In this document: positions 1 through 5,043 of the stretch, in pieces | Position numbering within the stretch: position 1 is the stretch's first letter | Layout of the letters: every line of letters begins with the position of its first letter | Source of the DNA: an uncultured bacterium | GTDB lineage: Bacteria; Bacillota; Clostridia; Oscillospirales; Acutalibacteraceae | Assembly (NCBI GenBank): GCA_905215105.1 | Contig: CAJMOI010000110.1 | Location: 1-6,747 of the forward strand | Direction of reading: 5' to 3' | Length of the DNA: 6,747 nucleotides | The notes under the pieces: generated by a model | Database searches by the model: none | Seen by the model: the letters and a program-made list of their open reading frames with translations, nothing else | Told to the model about the DNA's origin: nothing | Program-made: the position numbers and the translations under genes

Positions 1-9
1 CCCTTTGAA

Positions 10-48
10 CGCAGAATTTCATTCTGCGGCTACGCGTCCGATGGACGC
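10..48. repeat. Two tandem perfect hairpins downstream of the relaxase gene
   Basis: Two perfect inverted repeats stand side by side. One has arms CGCAGAAT (10-17) and ATTCTGCG (21-28) around TTC. The other has arms GCGTCC (34-39) and GGACGC (43-48) around GAT. They begin 18 bases past the relaxase stop codon. Neither is followed by a clear T-tract on either strand within the window, so they are not classical intrinsic terminators. They could stabilise the 3' end of the relaxase mRNA, act as a weak terminator, or be a DNA-processing or protein-binding site. The structure is directly visible; its role is unknown. Confidence 0.6.
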
Positions 49-65
49 TTATGACCATGACCGGC

Positions 66-1481
66 TTACCGCTGGCCGTGGTCTTTTTCTTGTTCTTTTT
101 TCTGTTCCTCATCCATTTTCAGCAGCCGATCCACATTGGCCTTTGCCGTCAAAAGTTCCCGCATTTCCTCACGGGAACGCCGGTACTCGGCGTAGGTTTT
201 CTTCTTTTCCTTCAGCAGTTTGGCATACTCAGATTGCAGGTCTTTGACCTTGGGCAGCTTCTTCACTCCCATCTCATCAAAGGCATTTTTTGCCGCCTGA
301 TGGAGCAGAATTTCTTGCTCATGTTCCTCCCGAAATTTTCGGGAATAACCGGCCTTGCGATAGGCAACATAGGTCTCGCGGGTCTTGGCATAATTAACGA
401 TATGGGTACGCAGGACGGCGATCTCTGCCATGCGTTTCTCCGTCGCCTTAATCTGCGCTGACAGCTCATTGTGATGGGCGGTAGCCGCCACCGCTTTTTC
501 TTCCAGCTCTGTATAGTCCAGTAGGTGATGTTCGGTAAGAAAATTCACGGTCTGCGCCATCTGTTTTAAGTTAAAAACCTTGGCCCAGCGTGCATATCCA
601 GCACCTTTCCCGGCCTGCAATTTTGCCTGAATATCCACCAGCAAATTGACCTTGGGTGGCTCCGGCTGCACGGTGGATTTCTTGCGGGGCGTGTGCTGCT
701 TTTCTCCAGCCAGCACCGCACGGATTTCTGTTTCGCTGTACCCGGCTCCCAGCTTGTCATCCATACGGGCTACATTCTTCCAGCCGGGAGCTTTAAGGCG
801 GATTGCTTTCCCGCGCCGAGATACCTCGCAGCCCATCTCGGAAAGCAGTTGCAGAAGTGTGTCAAAGTCTGCTGGCTTTTGCTCCAGCGCCCGGTCAATC
901 ATCACCCGTAGCTGTTCCCGATGGGAGGGCTTGGCTTGTTCGCCCAGCCACTTGTTGTAGCTTTTTCCGTGGGGCTTGGGGTTCTCCACAATGGATAGTC
1001 CGTTCTCGATACAAATGGTGTCACTTAAACGTCGAACAGCTCTGGTGCTTCCCCAAAAGTTACGGAACTTCCGGTCACAATCCATATTGACCGCCGACCA
1101 GATGATGTGATTATGAATATGCGATTTGTCGATGTGGGTGCAGACCACAAAGGAATGATTGCCTTTGGTGAACCGCCTGGCAAATTCTATGCCCAGCCGG
1201 TTGGCTTCCTCCGGTGTGATCTCTCCGGGCCTGAACGACTGGCGCACATGGTAGGCGATCACATCATCTGTACCGCGCACTCGTCCGGTGGCGGCAATAT
1301 ACTGCCGCTTTGCCAACAGAAACTCTGCATCAGCAGTGCGGCTGTCACATCCATAGCTGGTAATCAATTTTCCGTTGTCGGTCTTTTGGGGATTTGCCAC
1401 ATAGTCAATAATATCGCTGATGGCACGGCTCTCAGTCCGACCCTTGCCGATATGCAGCGGCATGATGCGTGTGGTTGCCAT
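66..1481 (-). CDS. Relaxase / mobilization nuclease (MobA/VirD2-like, MOB_P-type)
   Basis: This is the DNA strand transferase that nicks oriT, stays covalently bound to the 5' end and pilots the strand into the recipient. The protein has 471 residues. The N-terminal half carries the relaxase fold: a DYVANP segment whose Y27 is the likely catalytic tyrosine, an HVRQSF-PGE segment (78-86) typical of the family, and the metal-binding histidine cluster HIDKSHIHNH (H116, H121, H123, H125). The C-terminal half (about 320-471) is rich in Lys, Glu and Arg, probably a long coiled coil, and ends in a highly charged tail. The ATG at 1481 is preceded by AAAGGAGG at 8-base spacing, which fixes the start. 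It would be expected to work with the MobC-like protein at 5044-5388, but that gene lies about 3.5 kb upstream with a cargo block between them. An intrinsic terminator sits directly upstream of its SD. The family call is firm; the exact MOB subclass is inferred. Confidence 0.93.
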   Translation of the reverse strand: MATTRIMPLHIGKGRTESRAISDIIDYVANPQKTDNGKLITSYGCDSRTADAEFLLAKRQYIAATGRVRGTDDVIAYHVRQSFRPGEITPEEANRLGIEFARRFTKGNHSFVVCTHIDKSHIHNHIIWSAVNMDCDRKFRNFWGSTRAVRRLSDTICIENGLSIVENPKPHGKSYNKWLGEQAKPSHREQLRVMIDRALEQKPADFDTLLQLLSEMGCEVSRRGKAIRLKAPGWKNVARMDDKLGAGYSETEIRAVLAGEKQHTPRKKSTVQPEPPKVNLLVDIQAKLQAGKGAGYARWAKVFNLKQMAQTVNFLTEHHLLDYTELEEKAVAATAHHNELSAQIKATEKRMAEIAVLRTHIVNYAKTRETYVAYRKAGYSRKFREEHEQEILLHQAAKNAFDEMGVKKLPKVKDLQSEYAKLLKEKKKTYAEYRRSREEMRELLTAKANVDRLLKMDEEQKKEQEKDHGQR

Positions 1482-1489
1482 AAGGGAGA

Positions 1490-1497
1490 CCTCCTTT
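1490..1497 (-). promoter_or_regulatory. Strong Shine-Dalgarno of the relaxase gene, partly self-complementary with its spacer
   Basis: On the minus strand AAAGGAGG lies 8 bases before the relaxase ATG. The spacer TCTCCCTT can pair imperfectly with the SD itself (GGA with TCC, plus outer A-T pairs), so the ribosome site may be weakly masked. The T-tract of the upstream terminator ends only two bases before the SD. Confidence 0.6.
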
Positions 1498-1499
1498 CC

Positions 1500-1530
1500 A
1501 AAAAAGAAACGGCCTGCATGGTGCAGACCG
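1500..1530 (-). terminator. Intrinsic terminator of the AbiE-type operon
   Basis: On the minus strand, CGGTCTGCA and TGCAGGCCG (1510-1530) form a 9-bp stem with one G-U wobble around the loop CCA. The run TTTCTTTTTT (1500-1509) follows at once. It lies 6 bases past the stop codon of the zinc-finger gene and 2 bases before the relaxase SD. It would end the AbiE-type transcript, or act as an attenuator for any read-through into the relaxase gene. Confidence 0.82.
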
Positions 1531-1536
1531 CTTTTG

Positions 1537-1869
1537 TTATTCTATTAAATCGTCCTCATCGAGAAAATCAAAATTGTCCTCGATGTCCTCTAACCGCTTC
1601 GGAGGAAACCTCATCTCGTATTGTTCTTTTGCCAGCGCACGAACTTCCCGGCGCTTATCTTTCATTCGGTTCTTCAGCCAGGAAATCTGCTCCTTTGATA
1701 ATCTCCATGGGAGATTCAGCAAGCGGTTTATTGTCATTTGCTCCGCTTGCTTCTCCGGCGGCAAAGAAGCACAGGATTTACAGACGTGCGCCGCATGACC
1801 TTTGCCGGAAAATTTTTCATTAGCCTTATATTCTCCGCAGACTTTACAATAATGGCCGTGCTTCTTCAT
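1537..1869 (-). CDS. Small four-cysteine zinc-finger protein, third gene of the AbiE-type operon
   Basis: I do not recognise a named family. The protein has 110 residues. The N-terminus has two CxxC pairs (C8-x2-C11 and C30-x2-C33, 18 residues apart), a pattern expected to bind one zinc ion as a zinc ribbon. The middle (about 40-90) is basic and probably helical, with WLKNRMKDKRREVRALAKEQ. The C-terminus is very acidic (LEDIEDNFDFLDEDDLIE, 93-110). The layout of basic middle and acidic tail suggests binding to nucleic acid or to the partner proteins, but this is inference. Its ATG overlaps the stop of the AbiEii-like toxin gene as ATGA, so it is probably translated by coupling and belongs to the operon. 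A terminator follows its stop codon. It could be an accessory toxin-antitoxin component, a nucleic-acid adaptor, or an unrelated passenger. Confidence 0.85.
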   Translation of the reverse strand: MKKHGHYCKVCGEYKANEKFSGKGHAAHVCKSCASLPPEKQAEQMTINRLLNLPWRLSKEQISWLKNRMKDKRREVRALAKEQYEMRFPPKRLEDIEDNFDFLDEDDLIE

Positions 1870-2720
1870 AGGCTCGATTCCTTTTCACTGAGAGCGTATA
1901 AACTGCGCACCGCCCCCATGATGATGTTCCACTCCAGATCTGCCGCATAGGAAAATTTTTTGCGGTACGATTCCCAAAGTTTCTGCATAACCGAGCTGTT
2001 CTCCACTTCCTCAAAAACTTCGGCAGCTTCTGCAAGATGTCGTTCTGTCCCGCGTTTGTGAGCAGTGGCCCGCAGCGCATCATGGAGAATCTGAGGGTCC
2101 AATGTATTCCCATGCAGCTGTTCCAGAATATAAATGTCATAGAAATCTCTCATGCGGGTGTTGGTGGTAGTTCTGGTAATGATCGTTTCCAGCTTTTCGG
2201 CCAGAACCGTTTCCAGATTGTACGCCCAAATATCAATGGAGCGATCTTCCAGCATCAGCTTGAAAGAGTAGCGGATCTCCCTGGGGGTAATGGCATCCCC
2301 TGTGGAAATGTCAATCTTCAAAGGCGTCACCACACCGTCAAAGGTTGTAGTCATATTTACGCGAATCCCCGGATATTCCGCCTCATCCATAATCTCCGAA
2401 ATACTTTTCAGCTGGAATTTGACGCCATCATCAAGCGGGACACTCACAATAGCGGAAATCAAATTCTCTATGTCCTCCACATTGACATTGGCTCCTTTTA
2501 CAGTAGCGTCCAAATCCATCGTGGAACGGGCATCCAGACCAACCATAGCCGCTACCAGCATACCGCCTTTCAGAATAAATTTGTCACGATATTCAGAAAG
2601 GGAGATACGCTCCAGAAAACGCTCCATCATGTAGTTCCGCATCAAGAGCTGGGCGTCCGCAGATTTTTTTCTGGAAAGATTGCGGATCAGATCCTTCAAC
2701 TGCCTTGCTGTTTTTATCAT
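1866..2720 (-). CDS. AbiEii-like nucleotidyltransferase toxin
   Basis: This is the toxin of a type IV-class AbiE system, from the DNA polymerase beta-like nucleotidyltransferase superfamily. Studied relatives are bacteriostatic and some modify tRNA with nucleotides, but the substrate here is unknown. The protein has 284 residues, the usual family length. All four family motifs are visible: the K51-G52-G53 glycine motif after FIL; RSTMDLD (65-71), with D69 and D71 as likely metal ligands; KIDISTGD (135-142), with D137; and the helical motif from about 167 to 195, with E175-K176, R183, R189, R191-D192 and D195. The toxin therefore looks catalytically intact. The start codon overlaps the stop of the antitoxin gene as ATGA, and its own stop overlaps the next start the same way. 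Translational coupling should keep the antitoxin produced ahead of the toxin. The family call is firm; a role in phage abortive infection rather than element maintenance is inferred. Confidence 0.93.
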   Translation of the reverse strand: MIKTARQLKDLIRNLSRKKSADAQLLMRNYMMERFLERISLSEYRDKFILKGGMLVAAMVGLDARSTMDLDATVKGANVNVEDIENLISAIVSVPLDDGVKFQLKSISEIMDEAEYPGIRVNMTTTFDGVVTPLKIDISTGDAITPREIRYSFKLMLEDRSIDIWAYNLETVLAEKLETIITRTTTNTRMRDFYDIYILEQLHGNTLDPQILHDALRATAHKRGTERHLAEAAEVFEEVENSSVMQKLWESYRKKFSYAADLEWNIIMGAVRSLYALSEKESSL

Positions 2721-3310
2721 AAAAGCACCTCCAAATACTGCCGCAGAATTTTTTCTACCCGGAACATACCGGCATACCGCATCAATGTCCGCAGGTCTTT
2801 GTCTTTTCTTCTGGCATACATCTTTAATGCCCCTTGAAAAGTCTGCATCTCCATGTTGTTCCTGCTGCGGAGCAGGTCGCAGATGGTGCGCTCCAGGTCA
2901 TAGACAGGAACTGTATGCCCAAATGGTGTCTGAGCCGTTGTCAGGCCCACCCCATGCAGTTCCGCCTTAATGGTGAATACCTGTACGCCCTCTGCTTTCA
3001 GCTTGGAGGGATTATATCCGGTCTTGACTGTGACCGTATATTCCAGCGGCTCGCGGTCTGTCAGATCGTGAAAAAATAAAGCTGTCTCATGGGAAAACAC
3101 TGCCTGTTCGACCCGCAGATGAAGTAAGTACATGGCATCGACCCAGGCATCCTTGGAAAGATAAATTCCATGCGCGACCCGCTCCAATTCCCGTGAGTGC
3201 ACATAATCATAAAAAACAGGCTTAGAAATACCAGCAGATACTACTTGAGCTGTTCGCAGCATCCCATCCTGTGTTTCCAGCAGCTGATCCAGCTGTTCAA
3301 ATTGTCCCAC
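2717..3310 (-). CDS. AbiEi-like antitoxin and transcriptional repressor
   Basis: This is the antitoxin partner of the AbiEii-like toxin. In studied AbiE systems it neutralises the toxin without stable complex formation and represses its own operon by binding inverted repeats at the promoter. With the start chosen here the protein has 197 residues. A winged-helix domain covers about 8-50 (MLRTAQVVSAGISKPVFYDYV, then a wing ending in GIYL). The typical AbiEi middle follows, with SHETALFFHDLTDR (73-86), and then a C-terminal segment with YDLERTICDLLR (137-148). The start is the GTG at 3310, because AAAGGAAG lies 7 to 8 bases upstream. An in-frame GTG at 3328 falls at the predicted transcription start and has no SD, so it was not used. 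A perfect inverted repeat covering the promoter fits autoregulation. The gene overlaps the toxin gene by ATGA. Confidence 0.9.
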   Translation of the reverse strand: MGQFEQLDQLLETQDGMLRTAQVVSAGISKPVFYDYVHSRELERVAHGIYLSKDAWVDAMYLLHLRVEQAVFSHETALFFHDLTDREPLEYTVTVKTGYNPSKLKAEGVQVFTIKAELHGVGLTTAQTPFGHTVPVYDLERTICDLLRSRNNMEMQTFQGALKMYARRKDKDLRTLMRYAGMFRVEKILRQYLEVLL

Positions 3311-3329
3311 CGTACCACTTCCTTTCACA

Positions 3330-3351
3330 CTAATATTATAAGCAATATTAG
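3330..3351. promoter_or_regulatory. Perfect inverted repeat: probable AbiEi operator
   Basis: The arms CTAATATT (3330-3337) and AATATTAG (3344-3351) are exact inverted repeats separated by six bases. The repeat encloses the TATAAT -10 of the antitoxin-toxin promoter, so a protein bound here would block transcription. AbiEi proteins are known to repress their operons from inverted repeats at the promoter. That this repeat is the site here is inferred from its position. Confidence 0.7.
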
Positions 3352-3363
3352 TTCAAAAGTAAA
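3335..3363 (-). promoter_or_regulatory. Promoter of the AbiE-type operon
   Basis: On the minus strand there is a perfect -10, TATAAT (3335-3340), and a -35-like TTTACT (3358-3363) at the ideal 17-base spacing. Transcription should begin near 3328. That leaves a short leader with the SD AAAGGAAG ahead of the GTG at 3310. Confidence 0.7.
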
Positions 3364-3446
3364 GTGATGAAAATTCGGCATAATTTTACCGACAGCTTAA
3401 CGTTCAACAGTTTTGGAAATATGAAGTGGCAGCAAAATAGACAACC

Positions 3447-3884
3447 TCAGCTGCCCATTTCATCACGATATGAAATAATCTGCTTCTTTTTCTGTTTGGC
3501 ACACCGTAACGTTGTGGCTGCTCCGCCCCAATCATGGAGAACATAGGCCACCACTACATCGGCGGACTCTACCATCCAGCGATTTCTATGAGAAATCGAA
3601 AAACGGCGCGGTACGTTTTCCAGCGGTGGATACACGGTACTGTCATAGCCAGAAACATCCCGGCCAGTGTTCAAATATGCCAATACAAGAACCAGCTCGA
3701 TTTGCGGATACTTTTTCTTTTGTTCCCGTAAAATAGACGCTGCTAAACTGTCGAACTCTCCATATCCTCCAAGATAAAAAGTTGTTGCTCCTTGCTCAAT
3801 TAGGTCTTGTGTTACATTGCGAAGCCAATTCGCAATATTGTCTGCCTTTGTGATTTGCGAATGGCCACAAAAAGTTACGTTCAT
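3447..3884 (-). CDS. SLOG-superfamily / DUF1273-like Rossmann protein
   Basis: This is a 145-residue single-domain protein resembling the DUF1273/YpsA branch of the SLOG superfamily, Rossmann-like folds that bind nucleotides or nucleotide-derived signals. The order of motifs fits: a first strand with TFCGHS (4-9), the glycine loop LGGYGEFD (38-45), the strand ELVLVLAYL (63-71), a RNRWMVESADVVVAYV segment (100-115) and a second loop GGAATTL (120-126), then a lysine-rich end. The PGGxGTxxE motif of LOG phosphoribohydrolases is absent, so cytokinin-type hydrolase activity is unlikely. There is no fused effector domain. The ATG at 3884 is preceded by AGGGG at about 9-base spacing. The gene is divergent from an XRE-type regulator, with which it probably shares control. 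The ligand and role are unknown; it could be a signal sensor for the neighbouring genes or a stand-alone enzyme. Confidence 0.78.
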   Translation of the reverse strand: MNVTFCGHSQITKADNIANWLRNVTQDLIEQGATTFYLGGYGEFDSLAASILREQKKKYPQIELVLVLAYLNTGRDVSGYDSTVYPPLENVPRRFSISHRNRWMVESADVVVAYVLHDWGGAATTLRCAKQKKKQIISYRDEMGS

Positions 3885-3904
3885 ACGATGGCACCCCTAT
3901 TACC

Positions 3905-3933
3905 ATCATACTGCAAATAGCTCTATTAGTACA
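3905..3933 (-). promoter_or_regulatory. Candidate promoter of the SLOG gene
   Basis: On the minus strand a -10-like TATGAT (3905-3910) is 17 bases from a weak -35-like TGTACT (3928-3933). The -35 lies inside the first of the two repeated boxes of this intergenic region. The leader would be very short, about 13 bases. This is a plausible but weak match. Confidence 0.4.
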
Positions 3934-3992
3934 GGTACAGGGACCAATTTTAGCAAAACTGCCCATATACTAAATATAGTACAGTCACAGGG
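3927..3992. repeat. Paired direct-repeat boxes between the SLOG and XRE genes
   Basis: Two 16-base boxes, TAGTACAGGTACAGGG (3927-3942) and TAGTACAGTCACAGGG (3977-3992), match at 14 of 16 positions and lie exactly 50 bp apart, near five helical turns. Read on the minus strand, each holds two CTGT half-units about six bases apart. The first box covers the candidate -35 of the SLOG gene. The second covers the probable -10 region and SD of the XRE gene. Their placement fits operators for the divergent XRE-type regulator, which is inferred. Confidence 0.6.
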
Positions 3993-4004
3993 GCGGTGTA
4001 TAGA

Positions 4005-4244
4005 ATGAAGCTAAACGAGGCGGTAAGCAAACGTCTGTTAGAATTACTAGATGAAAGAAAAATGACACAATATCAACTGTATATGAAAAGCGGTGTTCCC
4101 AAGTCTACGATTGGAAATGTCATCAACTGCTCGTATGATTCGGTTAAGCTACGGATCATTCATGAGATGTGCCAAGGAATGGGGATTGGGATAGATACCT
4201 TTTTTGCATCGCCGCTTTTTCAAGAAGATAACCTAGAACCATAA
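4005..4244 (+). CDS. XRE/Cro-CI-type HTH transcriptional regulator
   Basis: This is a small DNA-binding regulator of 79 residues, almost entirely one five-helix Cro/CI-type domain. The helix-turn-helix is at about 20-41 (MTQYQLYMKSGVPKSTIGNV), and it is followed by LRIIHEMCQGMGIGIDTFF (49-67). A short tail follows, and there is no sensor or peptidase domain. The start chosen is the ATG at 4005, about 9 bases after GGGGCGG; an in-frame GTG at 3996 lies inside that SD-like stretch and is less likely. It is the only plus-strand gene in the window. It is divergent from the SLOG gene and convergent with the CD1845-like gene, sharing a bidirectional terminator. TATAGT (3975-3980) is a possible -10, but no good -35 is visible, so the promoter may be weak or need activation. 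It probably regulates itself and the SLOG gene. Confidence 0.88.
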   Translation: MKLNEAVSKRLLELLDERKMTQYQLYMKSGVPKSTIGNVINCSYDSVKLRIIHEMCQGMGIGIDTFFASPLFQEDNLEP

Positions 4245-4273
4245 AACCTCCGACGAAATTCGTCGGAGGTTTT
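4243..4273. terminator. Perfect palindromic bidirectional terminator
   Basis: The 15-base arms AAAACCTCCGACGAA (4243-4257) and TTCGTCGGAGGTTTT (4259-4273) are exact inverted repeats around one central base. The GC-rich core is flanked by A and T runs, so it can form a hairpin plus T-tract on both strands. It overlaps the stop codon of the XRE gene and lies 4 bases past the stop of the convergent minus-strand membrane-protein gene. It therefore serves both. Confidence 0.92.
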
Positions 4274-4277
4274 CATA

Positions 4278-4589
4278 TTATCCATAAACCAAATCTTGAA
4301 TGATAAACTTCAAGTCCTGTACCTTGCCCAGTAGCCAGATTGCAGCCATTGGCAAACCATAGGGACTAATGAGAAATGCTATCACCAGCAGGATAATGCC
4401 GTTTTGCAAGGAGTAAGTAATCAGAACTGCCACACCCAGCAGGGCAACCACCATGCTGATAAGCCCCAGCACCAAACCGGAGACATAGACAATCCCCACA
4501 CAAATCCAGACGAACAGGGTCAGCGACAGAATCACCGGAGCCATTAAAATCTTCAACGGCAGTTTCAGAATGAACCAGATCGCCCTCAT
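4278..4589 (-). CDS. CD1845-family-like small membrane protein
   Basis: This is a 103-residue integral membrane protein resembling the CD1845 family found in clostridial conjugative elements; the family name is from memory. After a short amphipathic start (MRAIWFILKLPLKIL) there are about three hydrophobic segments: near 15-35, 36-58 and 64-88. The C-terminus, LLGKVQDLKFIIQDLVYG, is charged. The start is the ATG at 4589 rather than one six codons upstream, because AAGGAGG lies 7 bases before it. That ATG also overlaps the stop of the upstream gene as ATGA, so the two are translationally coupled. The gene ends at the bidirectional terminator. Its function is unknown. Its location within a transfer region suggests a link to conjugation or surface exclusion, but nothing in the sequence proves it. 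Confidence 0.8.
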   Translation of the reverse strand: MRAIWFILKLPLKILMAPVILSLTLFVWICVGIVYVSGLVLGLISMVVALLGVAVLITYSLQNGIILLVIAFLISPYGLPMAAIWLLGKVQDLKFIIQDLVYG

Positions 4590-4891
4590 TTTTCTTCCTC
4601 CTTCCATCGTTCCCGAAAGCTCTGACAGAGAATTTCTGCCTGTCTTTCATCTTCTTCCGTCACTTCTCGGCATCCTTTGGTTAGCCGCAGTTCCTCATAG
4701 CTGCGATAATCAGATAACAGCACCTCGAATAGTTCGTCCGGTGTCCGGCTGAGAAGTCCATCCACACAGTAGCGGGAATCTCCATTCCATGTGACGCGGA
4801 GATAACCTTCTCGACAAGGGAGGACTTCTTCCTCTAGATCACAGTCCAAATACTCACGAAAAATCTCCAACACCTTCTCAAAGGTTTTCAT
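4586..4891 (-). CDS. Small acidic protein of unknown function
   Basis: I do not recognise this 101-residue protein. It is soluble-looking and acidic, with a helical N-terminus (MKTFEKVLEIFREYLDCDLEEEVL), a short probable beta portion (GYLRVTWNGDSRYCVDGLL, 29-47) and a charged helical C-terminus ending in FRERWKEEEK. It has four cysteines but no CxxC pairing, and no signal peptide or membrane segment. AAAGGAG lies 10 bases before the ATG at 4891. It is the first gene of a two-gene unit, driven by the promoter at 4932-4960 and coupled by ATGA to the CD1845-like gene, so its role is probably tied to that membrane protein. Confidence 0.8.
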   Translation of the reverse strand: MKTFEKVLEIFREYLDCDLEEEVLPCREGYLRVTWNGDSRYCVDGLLSRTPDELFEVLLSDYRSYEELRLTKGCREVTEEDERQAEILCQSFRERWKEEEK

Positions 4892-4926
4892 CTATTCTCA
4901 ACTCCTTTGCGGCAATCTGTTTTCTA

Positions 4927-4969
4927 CCCATATTATCCTTCCAACATTTCAAAAAGACAAGGATATGGG
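4927..4969. repeat. Imperfect inverted repeat around the promoter of the membrane-protein unit
   Basis: The arms CCCATATTATCCTT (4927-4940) and AAGGATATGGG (4959-4969) are inverted repeats apart from a three-base insertion in the first arm. They are separated by 18 bases. The arms overlap the -10 and -35 of the minus-strand promoter, as expected of an operator; it could also form a hairpin in any read-through transcript from mobC. Confidence 0.5.
4932..4960 (-). promoter_or_regulatory. Promoter of the small acidic protein and CD1845-like unit
   Basis: On the minus strand a -35-like TTGTCT (4955-4960) and a -10-like GATAAT (4932-4937) lie at the ideal 17-base spacing. They come just after the terminator behind mobC and about 40 bases before the start codon at 4891. 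An inverted repeat encloses both hexamers. Confidence 0.6.
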
Positions 4970-4975
4970 CAAAAG

Positions 4976-5022
4976 AAAAAACGGAGGAAGGCGCGGCGAA
5001 AAGAACGCCGTTCCTCCCTCCG
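4976..5022 (-). terminator. Strong intrinsic terminator after mobC
   Basis: On the minus strand CGGAGGGAGG pairs with CCTTCCTCCG (10 bp with one G-U wobble). Next comes a small AA/CG internal loop, then CGGCG paired with CGCCG around a seven-base loop. Six T residues follow (4976-4981). It starts 21 bases past the mobC stop codon and separates the mobC unit from the cargo genes. Confidence 0.88.
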
Positions 5023-5043
5023 CAGTTGGGGCATATATCCCTG

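Noticed and set aside
1107..1823. A 238-codon plus-strand open frame opposite the relaxase start and the zinc-finger gene
   Set aside because: It runs through the intergenic terminator and the opposite starts of two supported genes, and has no recognisable motif or SD.
2037..2837. A 266-codon plus-strand open frame opposite the AbiEi and AbiEii genes
   Set aside because: It spans the overlap of two well-supported minus-strand genes and its product is low-complexity with no domain-like pattern; treated as a shadow frame.
3328..3330. GTG at 3328 as the start of the AbiEi-like antitoxin (203 residues)
   Set aside because: It lies at the predicted transcription start, has no SD and touches the operator repeat. 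The GTG at 3310 has AAAGGAAG at proper spacing.
3430..3456. GGCAGC/GCTGCC stem around the stop codon of the SLOG gene
   Set aside because: The loop is 16 bases long and no T-tract follows, so it is not convincing as a terminator. No clear terminator for the SLOG gene was found.
3447..3884. LOG-type cytokinin-activating phosphoribohydrolase
   Set aside because: The protein has the Rossmann-like loops but lacks the PGGxGTxxE catalytic motif and is shorter than the usual LOG proteins; a DUF1273/SLOG assignment fits better.
4590..4607. A six-codon N-terminal extension of the CD1845-like protein
   Set aside because: The extension is the SD itself read as codons (MEGGRK); the ATG at 4589 has ideal spacing and the ATGA overlap.
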